The position numbers and the translations under genes are program-made. From Neiella marina (GTDB lineage: Bacteria; Pseudomonadota; Gammaproteobacteria; Enterobacterales; Neiellaceae): 64,000 nt of DNA. This document shows positions 18,389 to 26,541 of the stretch, piece by piece. The DNA lies in the NCBI RefSeq assembly GCF_002165625.1, contig NZ_NGNS01000001.1:248001-312000 (forward strand), written 5' to 3'. The notes beneath the pieces were generated by a model. The model made no database searches. It saw nothing but the letters and a program-made list of their open reading frames with translations, and was not told the DNA's origin. Position 1 is the stretch's first letter. Each line of letters starts with the position of its first letter.

Positions 18389-20593
18389 TCATGCCGTAAC
18401 CAGCACCGATTCGTCGGCATAGTAGCTGTAATGTTTGGTGTATTTTTTATCGACTTGATTAAGCACCACACCGTCCATTGCAATGTCATGTTTAAACAAT
18501 AAATTGGTTAATGCCGTCACTTGGCGGGCGTTGGTAGCGCCAGCTTTAACCACTGCCACCACGCCACCAGCTAGCTTGCCAATGACCAAACCATCTTTGA
18601 CCATGAGTAGCGGCGGCGTATCGATGACGATGCGGTCGTAACGTTTGGCGAATTGCTCAATCAGATCCGAAAACTTATCCGAGACCAATAATTCTTGCGG
18701 ATTGACCGGCTTGAGTCCGCAAGGCAATACATCGAGCCCGGCTTGTTTATCGCGATGAATGCATTCCTCTAACGGTGTGCCATTTAACAATGCATTGGTC
18801 AGCCCTGCTCGTGCTCTGCTGAGACCAAAGCGCTCGCCAAGGCTGGCGGCGCGCAAATCACCATCAATCAAAAGCACTTTTTCGGTCGAAGCCATAGAAA
18901 TAGCTAAATTCATCGCCACAGTGGACTTACCCTCTGCAGCAACAGCCGAGGACACAGCAACAATCTTGCGATTATTGTGCAGACTGAGCGACGTTCTGAC
19001 GCCTCGAATGGCTTCTGCAAACGAGCGCTCATTGGGCTCAAAAAACACCAAATGATCAATCGGCTTTTTGCGATAAAGGGCATTGCGCACTTTGGGAACG
19101 GCACCGATAGGATTGAGGCCTAACTTATCTTCAACATCAGCCAATTTGTTCATCACGCTGCTGATGGTCTCTCGAAGCAACACCAAAACCACTCCGAGCA
19201 TTGCTCCCAAAACCATGGCAAGCGCAACAATTTTGGTACGCTGCGGCTTACTGGGGTGCAGTGGTGTCAACGCGCGATCAGAGAACCGAGCATTGACGGC
19301 ACGGAAATCGGAAGTAGCCGAGGTCTCTTTTTGCCTCGTGAGGAACAAACGATGTAGCTCTTTGTTGCTGTTCAAATCTCGCTTTAGCGCATCGAACTCC
19401 GCTTGTTTTACCGCTAGATGTCGAAACTCGAGCTTCTTTTGCTCTAAATCAGCAGCCAACTGTTGCTCTTGTTGACGAACGGTTGCCAAATCCTTGGTTA
19501 AACCAAGCGCCAAACTGTTTAACACGTCGCGAGTACGCTGAGTCATTGCTGCGGCCTCAGCTGTGGCTTCAATCATTCGATCATGCTTCGGTCCGTAGCG
19601 TTGTGATAACTCCGACACCTTGCGCGACGCTTCAGTTTCTGCTCGACGCGCATCAAGCAATTGCGGATGCTGGGAAATCGCTTGGATTGTCGATAACGAC
19701 GTTTCATCCAGTGATTTACCTTGAGAAATGAGACTATTAACTGACTCGGCTTGCCTCCGTCGTTCGCGAACTTCGGCCAATTGCGAGTTCAACTCCTCCA
19801 GTTGAGATGACGCCAATTTATCAATCCCAGCCATATCAACTAAGCCCTCTCGTTCAAGAAAAGCGGTCAATTTTTGCTGTGAAAGCTGTACCGCTTGTTC
19901 CAATTCTGTCAGCCGAGAACCGAGCCAGGTTGAGGCCTGAGTCGTCATTTGCAAACGCGCATCCAAATTCGATTCAACGTACGCCTCACCAACTGCATTG
20001 GCCAACAGCGCAGCAAGCTTTGGATCTTCAGACTCAAAGCTAATTTTAACTAACTGGGTTTGCGGAATGGGATCAATGCTAAGCCGGCTTTTAAACAAAT
20101 TGAGAACATTGCGGTAGCTGGCCTCCGCAACCTGCTCAGCAGATGGTTGCTGCTTGGGCGGAAACAGATCGTCGAGTATTGGCAAACTCTTGATCTCTGA
20201 TTTAACCGAATTTATCCAACTTCGTACTGGGTTATTGGGCCGAAATTCTGGACGTTCAGTGAGTTGATAGCGGTCAATGACCTTTGTCGCAATAGCGGTT
20301 GATTTGAGGATTTCAAATTGAGTTTGGTAATACTCTTTTTTCGATGAGTCGATACCACTGTATACCTCTTCAATCGATACGGCTCGATTTTGTTCAGCCT
20401 CAATCAGCATCACCGCCGTCGCTCGATACAACGGCGTCATCGTCATCGACAAAGCAATCGCAGCAAACATGAACAGCAAGCAACAAGCCAAAATCCAACC
20501 TTTGTTGCGCTGCAATATCAACAAATATTTGCTGACATCGATAATTTCATCACCACTGCTGGAGCGGCCATTAATATCAGATTTCAATAACAT
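18389..20593 (-). CDS. wzc: Wzc-type polysaccharide co-polymerase and tyrosine autokinase
   Basis: The protein has 734 residues (E. coli Wzc has about 720). It has an N-terminal Wzz domain with a membrane segment (WILACCLLFMFAAIALSM, about 33-50), a long periplasmic coiled-coil region (about 220-430), a second membrane segment (IVALAMVLGAMLGVVLVLL, about 460-480) and a C-terminal BY-kinase: Walker A AEGKST (Lys556), Walker A' LLIDGDL (Asp577, Asp579) and Walker B VIDTPP (Asp658). The last 15 residues hold a Tyr cluster (YTKHYSYY) for autophosphorylation. No Wzb-type phosphatase gene is in the cluster. It controls chain length and export. Confidence 0.93.
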   Translation of the reverse strand: MLLKSDINGRSSSGDEIIDVSKYLLILQRNKGWILACCLLFMFAAIALSMTMTPLYRATAVMLIEAEQNRAVSIEEVYSGIDSSKKEYYQTQFEILKSTAIATKVIDRYQLTERPEFRPNNPVRSWINSVKSEIKSLPILDDLFPPKQQPSAEQVAEASYRNVLNLFKSRLSIDPIPQTQLVKISFESEDPKLAALLANAVGEAYVESNLDARLQMTTQASTWLGSRLTELEQAVQLSQQKLTAFLEREGLVDMAGIDKLASSQLEELNSQLAEVRERRRQAESVNSLISQGKSLDETSLSTIQAISQHPQLLDARRAETEASRKVSELSQRYGPKHDRMIEATAEAAAMTQRTRDVLNSLALGLTKDLATVRQQEQQLAADLEQKKLEFRHLAVKQAEFDALKRDLNSNKELHRLFLTRQKETSATSDFRAVNARFSDRALTPLHPSKPQRTKIVALAMVLGAMLGVVLVLLRETISSVMNKLADVEDKLGLNPIGAVPKVRNALYRKKPIDHLVFFEPNERSFAEAIRGVRTSLSLHNNRKIVAVSSAVAAEGKSTVAMNLAISMASTEKVLLIDGDLRAASLGERFGLSRARAGLTNALLNGTPLEECIHRDKQAGLDVLPCGLKPVNPQELLVSDKFSDLIEQFAKRYDRIVIDTPPLLMVKDGLVIGKLAGGVVAVVKAGATNARQVTALTNLLFKHDIAMDGVVLNQVDKKYTKHYSYYADESVLVTA

Positions 20594-20647
20594 CGTGCGT
20601 CCTTGTCGTGCTGGTCCATCAACATCAATTCAGCTGATCCAGATTGG

Positions 20648-21181
20648 TTAGAAAAACGATTGCTTGACAACAATAATGTCGCCAGGGCTGATCGACTGCT
20701 TCGGTGTTACTTGGGTTACCTGATTGTTGCCTTCGTCAGGGTTGAGCATAATGTTTTCTTTTGCCGCTCGTTCGGTAAAGCCACCTGCCAACGCCACGGC
20801 TTTATCTATTGTTAATCCTGGTTGATAGGGGTAGCCCCCCGGTTTATTCACCTCGCCATTCACATAGATCTGTCGAAACGTCACGATCGACACCATGACC
20901 TTAGGATTAACGAGGTAGTCACCTCGCAGCTGCTCGGTTAACAGTGCTTGTAACTGGGCGGTGGTTTGGCCTCGAGCATCTAACTCGCCAAGGTAGGGAT
21001 AATCAAACTTGCCACTATTGTGGAGCATCACATCCATCGACAAGTCGTCTTCTCCGTACACTTGAATACGAAAAGTGTCTCCCGGACCCAATTGATATGA
21101 GGCGGCAGTATCAGCCGCAGTCGCAGTGCTCAGCAGTAGCCAGCTGCTAGCGATTAATGAGAACAACCAACGAGTATCCAT
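20648..21181 (-). CDS. wza: Short Wza-family polysaccharide export protein without lipobox
   Basis: The protein has 177 residues, about half the length of E. coli Wza. The start at 21179-21181 follows AAAGGAATG. The N-terminus is a plain signal peptide (LFSLIASSWLLLSTATAADT) with no lipobox Cys. The mature part has the Poly_export domain (YQLGPGDTFRIQVYGEDDLS, FDYPYLGELDARGQTTAQL) and one SLBB domain (QIYVNGEVNKPGGYPYQPGLTIDKAVALAGGFT region). The C-terminal amphipathic barrel helix of Wza is absent, so the outer membrane pore may be made by another protein, as in EpsE/GumB-like systems. It is 11 nt downstream of wcaJ. Confidence 0.85.
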   Translation of the reverse strand: MDTRWLFSLIASSWLLLSTATAADTAASYQLGPGDTFRIQVYGEDDLSMDVMLHNSGKFDYPYLGELDARGQTTAQLQALLTEQLRGDYLVNPKVMVSIVTFRQIYVNGEVNKPGGYPYQPGLTIDKAVALAGGFTERAAKENIMLNPDEGNNQVTQVTPKQSISPGDIIVVKQSFF

Positions 21182-21192
21182 AGCGCATTCCT

Positions 21193-22617
21193 TTAGTAGG
21201 CATTTTTGCCGATAAATCCTTTGAATACGGTCATCAACACGATTTTCAGATCGAACCAAATTGACCAGTTGCGGATGTAAGCCAAATCAAATGCAATCCG
21301 CCCTTCCATCTTCTCGATAGTGTTGGTTTCTCCGCGCCAACCGTTGATTTGAGCCCAGCCGGTAATGCCTGGCTTGACCTTGTGACGCAGCATGTAACCG
21401 TCAACAATGGTGCGAAACTCTTCATTGTGAGCCACCGCATGGGGGCGAGGGCCGACAATACTCATTGAGCCTTGCAGCACGTTGAAAAATTGCGGCAATT
21501 CATCCAGCGATGTACGCCGCAAGAAAGAGCCAAAACGAGTAATTCGAGGATCGCCTTTGGTTGCTTGCTTCACCACTGAACCATTGTCCATTACTTTCAT
21601 GGAGCGGAATTTCCAGACTCGAATGCGCCGCCCATCAATACCGTAGCGGTCCTGCTTGAACAGCACTGGGCCAGGCGAGGTCAATTTGATGCCGAGGGCG
21701 ATTGCTAACATTGGCAACGCAATCATCAGCAGAATCAAGCTAGATAACACCAGATCCTCCACCCGTTTTAGCCACGCCGAGAAGCCCAATAGAGGCGAAT
21801 CCACCACGCTCATGGTTTGAATTTGGCCGACACGATGCCAGCGAGCGTGCAACATTCGGTAGATCATTAGGTTAGGAATGAGCTGGACATCAATGGTGGT
21901 GTCACCACAGCGTTTGATGATTTCCATGATCCGTTGCTCAGCTTTGAGAGGTAGCGCGATGTAGAGCAAATCAATGTGATGCTGACGAGCCAATTCAATA
22001 GCATCGTCTACTTTACCCAATAGAAGCTGGCTGCCTTCGGACTGCAATCGACTGGCATCGCGATCATCAAAAAAGCCGATAAACCGGGTACCTAATTGGT
22101 CATTGGCGGCGATTTCATTGGCCAGCGCTAAGCCAGCATCTGTCAGACCGACAATACCTGCCCGACGCGAGTTGTAGCCCGCTCGGCGCAGATAAAACAG
22201 AAACTGACGATACATGAGTCGCCAAATAGCCATGACCGACCAAGTCACTAGCGCCCATACCACCAACTGTTCGGTCATCAGCCGATCTGGTGGCGCGAAA
22301 TAGATCAATACCGAAGCCGACAGACCACAGGTGATAGCCCAACTCAAGGTAACCGTTCGAACCAAGTCTTCACCGCGACTAAAACGCCAAGAACGATATA
22401 GCTCTAAGCTTTCCGAAGTCAGCATAAAACCAACTGCAGCGCCCAACGCCAGCATTATTTCGGTAGATGTGAGAGGAAGTGACAACACCGAAAGAGAAAA
22501 CTGTAAGCAAGCAAGGATAATGACCACGTCGATGGCGCGGTATAAAGTGGAAAATTGACTTTGATGAGCCCGCAAGAACCCTGTCGGTTCTGCAGCCGAG
22601 GTACTAGTTGAAGTCAT
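21193..22617 (-). CDS. wcaJ: Undecaprenyl-phosphate hexose-1-phosphate transferase, WcaJ type
   Basis: The protein has 474 residues. It has four N-terminal membrane helices (residues about 25-145), a Rossmann-like CoA-binding domain (YNSRRAGIVGLTDAGLALANEI onward), a fifth membrane segment (LVLSSLILLMIALPMLAIALGI), and the catalytic sugar-transferase domain with FKQDRYGIDG, VWKFRSMKV, RRTSLDELPQFFNVLQGSMS and GPRPHA. WcaJ-type enzymes load glucose-1-phosphate (or galactose-1-phosphate) on undecaprenyl phosphate and start each repeat unit. It is the first gene of the EPS operon. The ATG is preceded by AAGGAGG, which a hairpin can mask (see 22625-22657). Confidence 0.93.
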   Translation of the reverse strand: MTSTSTSAAEPTGFLRAHQSQFSTLYRAIDVVIILACLQFSLSVLSLPLTSTEIMLALGAAVGFMLTSESLELYRSWRFSRGEDLVRTVTLSWAITCGLSASVLIYFAPPDRLMTEQLVVWALVTWSVMAIWRLMYRQFLFYLRRAGYNSRRAGIVGLTDAGLALANEIAANDQLGTRFIGFFDDRDASRLQSEGSQLLLGKVDDAIELARQHHIDLLYIALPLKAEQRIMEIIKRCGDTTIDVQLIPNLMIYRMLHARWHRVGQIQTMSVVDSPLLGFSAWLKRVEDLVLSSLILLMIALPMLAIALGIKLTSPGPVLFKQDRYGIDGRRIRVWKFRSMKVMDNGSVVKQATKGDPRITRFGSFLRRTSLDELPQFFNVLQGSMSIVGPRPHAVAHNEEFRTIVDGYMLRHKVKPGITGWAQINGWRGETNTIEKMEGRIAFDLAYIRNWSIWFDLKIVLMTVFKGFIGKNAY

Positions 22618-22624
22618 GGAGACG

Positions 22625-22657
22625 CCTCCTTAAATTAAGCAGTTAATTCGGAGGAGG
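22625..22657 (-). promoter_or_regulatory. 5'-UTR hairpin that would sequester the wcaJ ribosome binding site
   Basis: On the minus strand the mRNA reads CCUCCU ... AGGAGG, where AGGAGG is the Shine-Dalgarno site of wcaJ 7 nt before its ATG. The arms (22625-22630 and 22652-22657) pair perfectly, and inside them AAUUAA / UUAAUU (22633-22638 and 22643-22648) adds six more pairs around a 4-nt loop. The inner helix is AU-rich. Such a structure would reduce translation until opened by heat, a protein or another RNA; this is inferred from pairing only. Confidence 0.55.
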
Positions 22658-22798
22658 GCATGTCACCATCACAGTTTTGCTATCAATCCTTGCAAACCTG
22701 CGGCAATCCATCACCAACCCTAATAACTGCACTATCAAGCAACATCAAGCTCCGCAATCGGACTACAAACGAGCATCCCTTGCACAAAAATCGAACAA

Positions 22799-22831
22799 AG
22801 ATCACGTTTTCGACTGGCAAAAATGTGATCT
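22799..22831. promoter_or_regulatory. Candidate operator: interrupted inverted repeat AGATCAC-N19-GTGATCT
   Basis: The 7-bp arms at 22799-22805 and 22825-22831 are perfectly complementary. The spacing of their centres is 26 bp, about 2.5 helical turns. It lies about 180-215 nt upstream of wcaJ and of the response regulator gene. The regulator is unknown. Confidence 0.35.
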
Positions 22832-23045
22832 ACGCATCATTTGTGCCATGTCGTAAGTCTGGAATGGTTAAATAACACTCACGTGAAATTTTCGTGTTGT
22901 TTCCGTGATATTAGGGCCCCTTAGTGGTTTTCTGCGTAACACTCGACTAATGACGCGTTGCAAATCTTTGGTTGCCATCACGCTGAATAATGGTGCGCTC
23001 TTCTATATTTAGAGCGAAGTTCAATTATTGGGATTGAGGAATTCT

Positions 23046-23972
23046 ATGGATTGGTTACTCGACGATAAGCCTGAATGTGCGCAAAAAACTCGGCAAAAGC
23101 CATGGAAAATAGCCATCGTAGACGATGAGCCGCAAGTACATAAAATTACCAAGCTAGCCTTGCAAGGGTTTGAGTTTGAAAACCGGAGTCTGACGTTTGT
23201 GCAAGCATATGACGCCGCAAGCGCTCGTGAACTGTTCCGCCAGCATAATGACATTGCTGTGGTGCTATTAGATGTGGTGATGGATTCCGACGATGCTGGC
23301 TTACGGCTTGTTGAGTTTCTTCGCGATGATTTAGGCAATCACTATTCGCGCATTGTACTGCGTACTGGTCAGCCTGGCATGGCCCCCCAGCACGAGGTGG
23401 TCAGTCACTATGACATTGATTGCTACCGAGCAAAAACAGAGTTGACTCATCAGGCTCTGACTCAAACCTTTTACACTACCCTGCGCGCCTACCGGGATTT
23501 GGTTCGAATGCAGCGCTATCAGCATGGGCTTGAAGCGGTGATCAAAGCCATTTCACAATTCAATGAAGTCGACGACTTTTCTCAATTTGCTCAATCGCTG
23601 ATGGGCCAAGTCGGCTCAGTACTGAATGCCTATCAAAGCGATTTCATGGTGCACCCGTCAGAGATAGTGACATTGGCAAGAAACAGCCAACAGTCATGTT
23701 GGCACCTCAAAGTTGATGATGGCACTGCCAACAATGTCTCTATCGAGACCTATGCCCACCAAGCGATGACAGAGCGGCAAAGTATTTTCCAGCCGCCCGT
23801 TCATGCGCATTACTATCGTTCAGCGAAGGGCACTGAATCTGTCTTCGTGATTCAAACAACCGAGCAGCTGTCGGCCGAGGGAGAGCGTTTGCTAGCGATG
23901 TTTTCGCAAAATATTGTGCTGATTCTTGAACGCATCATGTGTTCTCAGGAATCAGCTTCTAGCTCATGCTAA
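23046..23972 (+). CDS. Response regulator with receiver and DUF3369 domains
   Basis: The protein has 308 residues. The receiver domain runs from about 20 to 150: KIAIVDDEP (acidic pair Asp26-Asp27), LLDVVMDSDDAG (phospho-acceptor Asp76), IVLRTGQPG (Thr108 region) and YRAKTEL (Lys130). The remaining half matches the DUF3369 module (VIKAISQFNEVDDFSQFAQSLMGQVGSVL) and ends without an HD-GYP, GGDEF or DNA-binding output domain. The ATG at 23046 follows TTGAGGA; an in-frame TTG six codons upstream is less likely. The gene overlaps the kinase gene by 7 nt, so both are one unit, divergent from the EPS operon. Confidence 0.85.
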   Translation: MDWLLDDKPECAQKTRQKPWKIAIVDDEPQVHKITKLALQGFEFENRSLTFVQAYDAASARELFRQHNDIAVVLLDVVMDSDDAGLRLVEFLRDDLGNHYSRIVLRTGQPGMAPQHEVVSHYDIDCYRAKTELTHQALTQTFYTTLRAYRDLVRMQRYQHGLEAVIKAISQFNEVDDFSQFAQSLMGQVGSVLNAYQSDFMVHPSEIVTLARNSQQSCWHLKVDDGTANNVSIETYAHQAMTERQSIFQPPVHAHYYRSAKGTESVFVIQTTEQLSAEGERLLAMFSQNIVLILERIMCSQESASSSC

Positions 23973-25303
23973 GCAAAAGCATCTCTGTCATTATTGAAAA
24001 GCTGCAGGCCAGTTATGGTGAGGCATTTTTCAACACCATGACACTGCAGCTCCACCAAATCATTGGGGCCGACTATACCTTTATTGCCCGTCTGAGCAGT
24101 GCCAATCAAACATCTCGCACGATTTCTTTGGTCGCCCATGGTGAGATTGTCGAGAATTTTGAATACGCGCTCGCCGATACACCTTGTGCTGATGTTTCAC
24201 AAGGCTCCGTTTGTGTATATAGGCACGATATCTGCCGTTTGTTTCCTAAAGATCAGCTACTGATCGATATGGAAATTGAAGGCTATGTTGGTACTCCCCT
24301 ATACGATTCGAGTGGCAGTGTATTGGGGCTTGTCGTCGCCTTATACCAAACTCCGATTGATAACAGTGATGATGTTAAAGCCTTATTCACGCTATTTTCA
24401 GGCAGAATTTCGGCCGAAATTGAGCGTTACGAAAAAGAGCAACAACTGATTCACTTTAACCACAACCTTGAGCAGCAAGTGGCACAACGAACCGCCGAGT
24501 TAACCGCCACGTTAGAAGAATTGAAAGCCAGCCAACAACAAATGATTGAGCACGAGAAAATGGCTTCCATCGGCCGCTTGGTGGCAGGCATTGCCCACGA
24601 AATCAATACGCCTTTGGGCGTTGCCTTGCTCTCTAGTTCAACGATTGATCAAAGTCTAAAAGAGCTGCAACGACAAGTTGATAACAATCACCTCACTCGC
24701 AAAACACTGCGCAAATCACTTCAAACAATTGCCGAAGCACAGCAAACCCAGCAGTTCAATATGCAAAGAGCCGCTGACTTAGTACAAAACTTCAAACAAG
24801 TGTCATCGGAGCACTATGCCGATCAGCAAGCCAAGATCAATTTAGAGCAATGGCTGCATACCGTGATTGCGAGCCTCAAACCCTTGCTCGATCGCCACCA
24901 GATCAGTATTCAACTGAGCTGCCAGCCGCCAGCGATTGAAATGACAACCTATCCGGGTCAACTTGCTCAGATTGTGATTAACTTACTGACCAATGCTGCA
25001 CAGCATGCATTTCCTGAAGAACAAATGAAAACCTCACCAACGATTAGTGTTGCGGCTCATCAGACCGGCGAACGAGTGCATTTGATTGTGCAAGACAATG
25101 GTATAGGCATGACAGAATCGACGCTGACACAGATTTGTGAGCCGTTCTTCACCACCAAGCGTGGCCAAGGTGGCACCGGCTTGGGGATGAGTATTGTCAA
25201 TAATCTAGTCAGAAATTCGCTGCAAGGCTCTTTATCGATCGACAGTGCGGCGTCGCACGGCACACGAGTGGCGATTTCTCTACCCAACACGCTCGAGGGA
25301 TAA
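23966..25303 (+). CDS. GAF-domain sensor histidine kinase
   Basis: The protein has 445 residues and no membrane segment. Residues about 10-155 form a GAF sensor domain (DTPCADVSQGSVCVYRHDI is typical), followed by a coiled coil (155-200), the HisKA helix with the phospho-acceptor His211 in GIAHEINTPLG, and the HATPase domain: IVINLLTNAAQHA (N box), VQDNGIGM (G1), FFTTKRGQGGTGLGMSIV (F and G2 boxes). It should phosphorylate the upstream response regulator. Its last two sense codons and its stop codon (GAG GGA TAA) lie inside the first 145-bp tRNA-derived repeat, so the 3' end was set by that repeat. Confidence 0.9.
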   Translation: MLSKSISVIIEKLQASYGEAFFNTMTLQLHQIIGADYTFIARLSSANQTSRTISLVAHGEIVENFEYALADTPCADVSQGSVCVYRHDICRLFPKDQLLIDMEIEGYVGTPLYDSSGSVLGLVVALYQTPIDNSDDVKALFTLFSGRISAEIERYEKEQQLIHFNHNLEQQVAQRTAELTATLEELKASQQQMIEHEKMASIGRLVAGIAHEINTPLGVALLSSSTIDQSLKELQRQVDNNHLTRKTLRKSLQTIAEAQQTQQFNMQRAADLVQNFKQVSSEHYADQQAKINLEQWLHTVIASLKPLLDRHQISIQLSCQPPAIEMTTYPGQLAQIVINLLTNAAQHAFPEEQMKTSPTISVAAHQTGERVHLIVQDNGIGMTESTLTQICEPFFTTKRGQGGTGLGMSIVNNLVRNSLQGSLSIDSAASHGTRVAISLPNTLEG

Positions 25304-25439
25304 GAGCCTGCGGCTCTCTGGTCCAACTCTTTGCCCGCTCCGCGGCGATGCGCTACTTCGCGCCTCTGGTTTTTCGCAAACGCCAGAAACGAAAAAGCCC
25401 CGCTCTTTCGAGCAGGGCTTTAGAATGGTGGTCGGTGAA
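25295..25439 (-). repeat. 145-bp tandem repeat, copy distal to tRNA-Pro
   Basis: This unit and the next (25440-25584) are identical except for one base (TTTGCC versus TCTGCC at about 25331/25476). Reading along tRNA transcription, each unit carries a Rho-independent terminator and ends with, or abuts, the last nucleotides of tRNA-Pro. The first six bases of this copy are also the last codons of the histidine kinase. Confidence 0.95.
25391..25421 (-). terminator. Rho-independent terminator in the distal repeat
   Basis: The stem AAAGCCCTGCTC - GAAA - GAGCGGGGCTTT on the minus strand has 12-bp arms with one mismatch, followed by TTTTTC. It is an exact copy of the terminator at 25536-25566. Confidence 0.85.
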
Positions 25440-25573
25440 GAGGGATAAGAGCCTGCGGCTCTCTGGTCCAACTCTCTGCCCGCTCCGCGGCGATGCGCTA
25501 CTTCGCGCCTCTGGTTTTTCGCAAACGCCAGAAACGAAAAAGCCCCGCTCTTTCGAGCAGGGCTTTAGAATGG

Positions 25574-25584
<11 letters not shown>
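25440..25584 (-). repeat. 145-bp tandem repeat, copy adjacent to tRNA-Pro
   Basis: This copy joins directly to the genuine tRNA-Pro 3' part. The junction repeats a 17-nt stretch (TCCCTCTTCACCGACCA on the minus strand), which is the true 3' end of tRNA-Pro and recurs at 25429-25445. Beyond these 17 nt the unit retains a tRNA-Pro-like trace (ACCAGAG, and GTAGCGCATC), so it may be a decayed tRNA copy. Confidence 0.95.
25536..25566 (-). terminator. Rho-independent terminator of the tRNA operon
   Basis: The stem AAAGCCCTGCTC - GAAA - GAGCGGGGCTTT is followed by TTTTTC and starts 7 nt after the tRNA-Pro CCA end, as expected for the terminator of the Arg-His-Pro transcript. Confidence 0.9.
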
Positions 25585-25650
<66 letters not shown>

Positions 25651-25686
25651 ACAAATTTTTGCTGACATCACTTCCATTCAAAAGAA

Positions 25687-25763
25687 TGGGGTGGCTGATG
25701 GGGATCGAACCCACGACCACCGGAATCACAATCCGGGGCTCTACCAACTGAGCTACAGCCACC
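25687..25763 (-). tRNA. tRNA-His (anticodon GTG)
   Basis: The gene has 77 nt with an encoded CCA. The acceptor is GTGGCTG/CAGCCAC with an extra 5' G, as in all tRNA-His. The anticodon loop is TTGTGAT (anticodon GTG). It matches E. coli hisR and lies 40 nt after tRNA-Arg. Confidence 0.97.
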
Positions 25764-25803
25764 GTAGCATATTTTGCCTTCCGAGTCAGTCACTCAGTCG
25801 GGC

Positions 25804-25880
<77 letters not shown>

Positions 25881-25903
25881 TCACTGGCTGTCAGCGGATG
25901 CGT

Positions 25904-25932
25904 ATACTACACACGTCCTATGGGCTGGTCTA
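25904..25932 (-). promoter_or_regulatory. Promoter of the Arg-His-Pro tRNA operon
   Basis: On the minus strand TAGACC (-35, 25927-25932) and TAGTAT (-10, 25904-25909) are separated by exactly 17 nt. The -10 is followed by a GC-rich stretch (ACGCATCCGC), the discriminator expected for a stringently controlled stable-RNA promoter. Each hexamer matches consensus at four of six positions. Confidence 0.6.
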
Positions 25933-26086
25933 GTCCTTTTTTAAAAAAATTTTCAGGAAATAAAAATCGATTAAATCACGTTCAATAAAAAACGCACTCA
26001 CATCGGTTGGTGGTGACAAAATATCCCGATATAATCCTCAGTCTAGTAACCAACAATAACATTTAGAAGCCCGAGGGGATGTACCC

Positions 26087-26470
26087 ATGAAAACGACCTG
26101 GCTCCTGGCTGCTGTAGGCCTTTCTGCGTCAGCTTTAGCAATGGCCGCAACAGATAAAGATGCCGAAATTGTCAAACGTATCAAGCCAGTTGGCGACGTT
26201 TACCTAGCTGGCGACGAGCCAGTAGCAGCGGCACCAACAGGACCTCGCTCTGGCGATCAGGTCTACAACGCGGTTTGTATCGCGTGCCATACTGGCGCTA
26301 TCCCAGGTGCTCCTGTTAAAGGCAACGCTGATGATTGGGCGCCACGCTTAGAAAAAGGTCTGGATGTATTGGTCGACCATGCGCTCAATGGTTTTAACGC
26401 CATGCCGCCACAGAAAGCAATGGCTTCTGAAGAAGAGATTCGCGCTGCCATTGAGTTTATGAGTAAGTAA
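26087..26470 (+). CDS. Cytochrome c5 family protein (class I c-type cytochrome)
   Basis: The protein has 127 residues. A signal peptide (MKTTWLLAAVGLSASALAMAA) exports it. The single heme site is CIACH (Cys64, Cys67, His68), and Met106 in NAMPPQ is the likely second heme ligand. The spacing and the motif AMPPQKAM fit cytochrome c5, a soluble periplasmic electron carrier in aerobic or anaerobic respiration. It is a single-gene unit with GAGGGGATG before its ATG and a terminator after it. Confidence 0.9.
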   Translation: MKTTWLLAAVGLSASALAMAATDKDAEIVKRIKPVGDVYLAGDEPVAAAPTGPRSGDQVYNAVCIACHTGAIPGAPVKGNADDWAPRLEKGLDVLVDHALNGFNAMPPQKAMASEEEIRAAIEFMSK

Positions 26471-26490
26471 GTCATAACTCAGCAGCAAAC

Positions 26491-26520
26491 AAAAACGCCA
26501 GCACTTGCTGGCGTTTTTTA
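26491..26520. terminator. Bidirectional terminator between cytochrome c5 and rep
   Basis: The stem AAAAACGCCAGC - ACTT - GCTGGCGTTTTT has 12-bp perfect arms with T-runs on both strands. It serves both convergent genes. Confidence 0.9.
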
Positions 26521-26541
26521 TGGCCATAGCTGTTGGTTACA

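Larger units (their letters stand above)
22618..23045. other. 428-bp divergent regulatory region between the EPS operon and the two-component genes
   Basis: Besides the hairpin next to wcaJ, the region holds an interrupted perfect inverted repeat AGATCAC - 19 nt - GTGATCT (22799-22831) and several further CACG/CGTG words at 22879-22908, which could be operator half-sites. No clear sigma-70 promoter pair stands out on either strand. A JUMPStart element, common before such operons in enterics, was looked for and not seen. Confidence 0.5.

Noticed and set aside
22821-22845. A possible CRP site (AATGTGATCTACG...)
   Set aside because: The TGTGA half is present but TCACA does not follow at the required 6-nt spacing.
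22660-22875. Open frame of 71 codons upstream of the response regulator
   Set aside because: No ribosome binding site, composition unlike a protein, and it overlaps the divergent control region.
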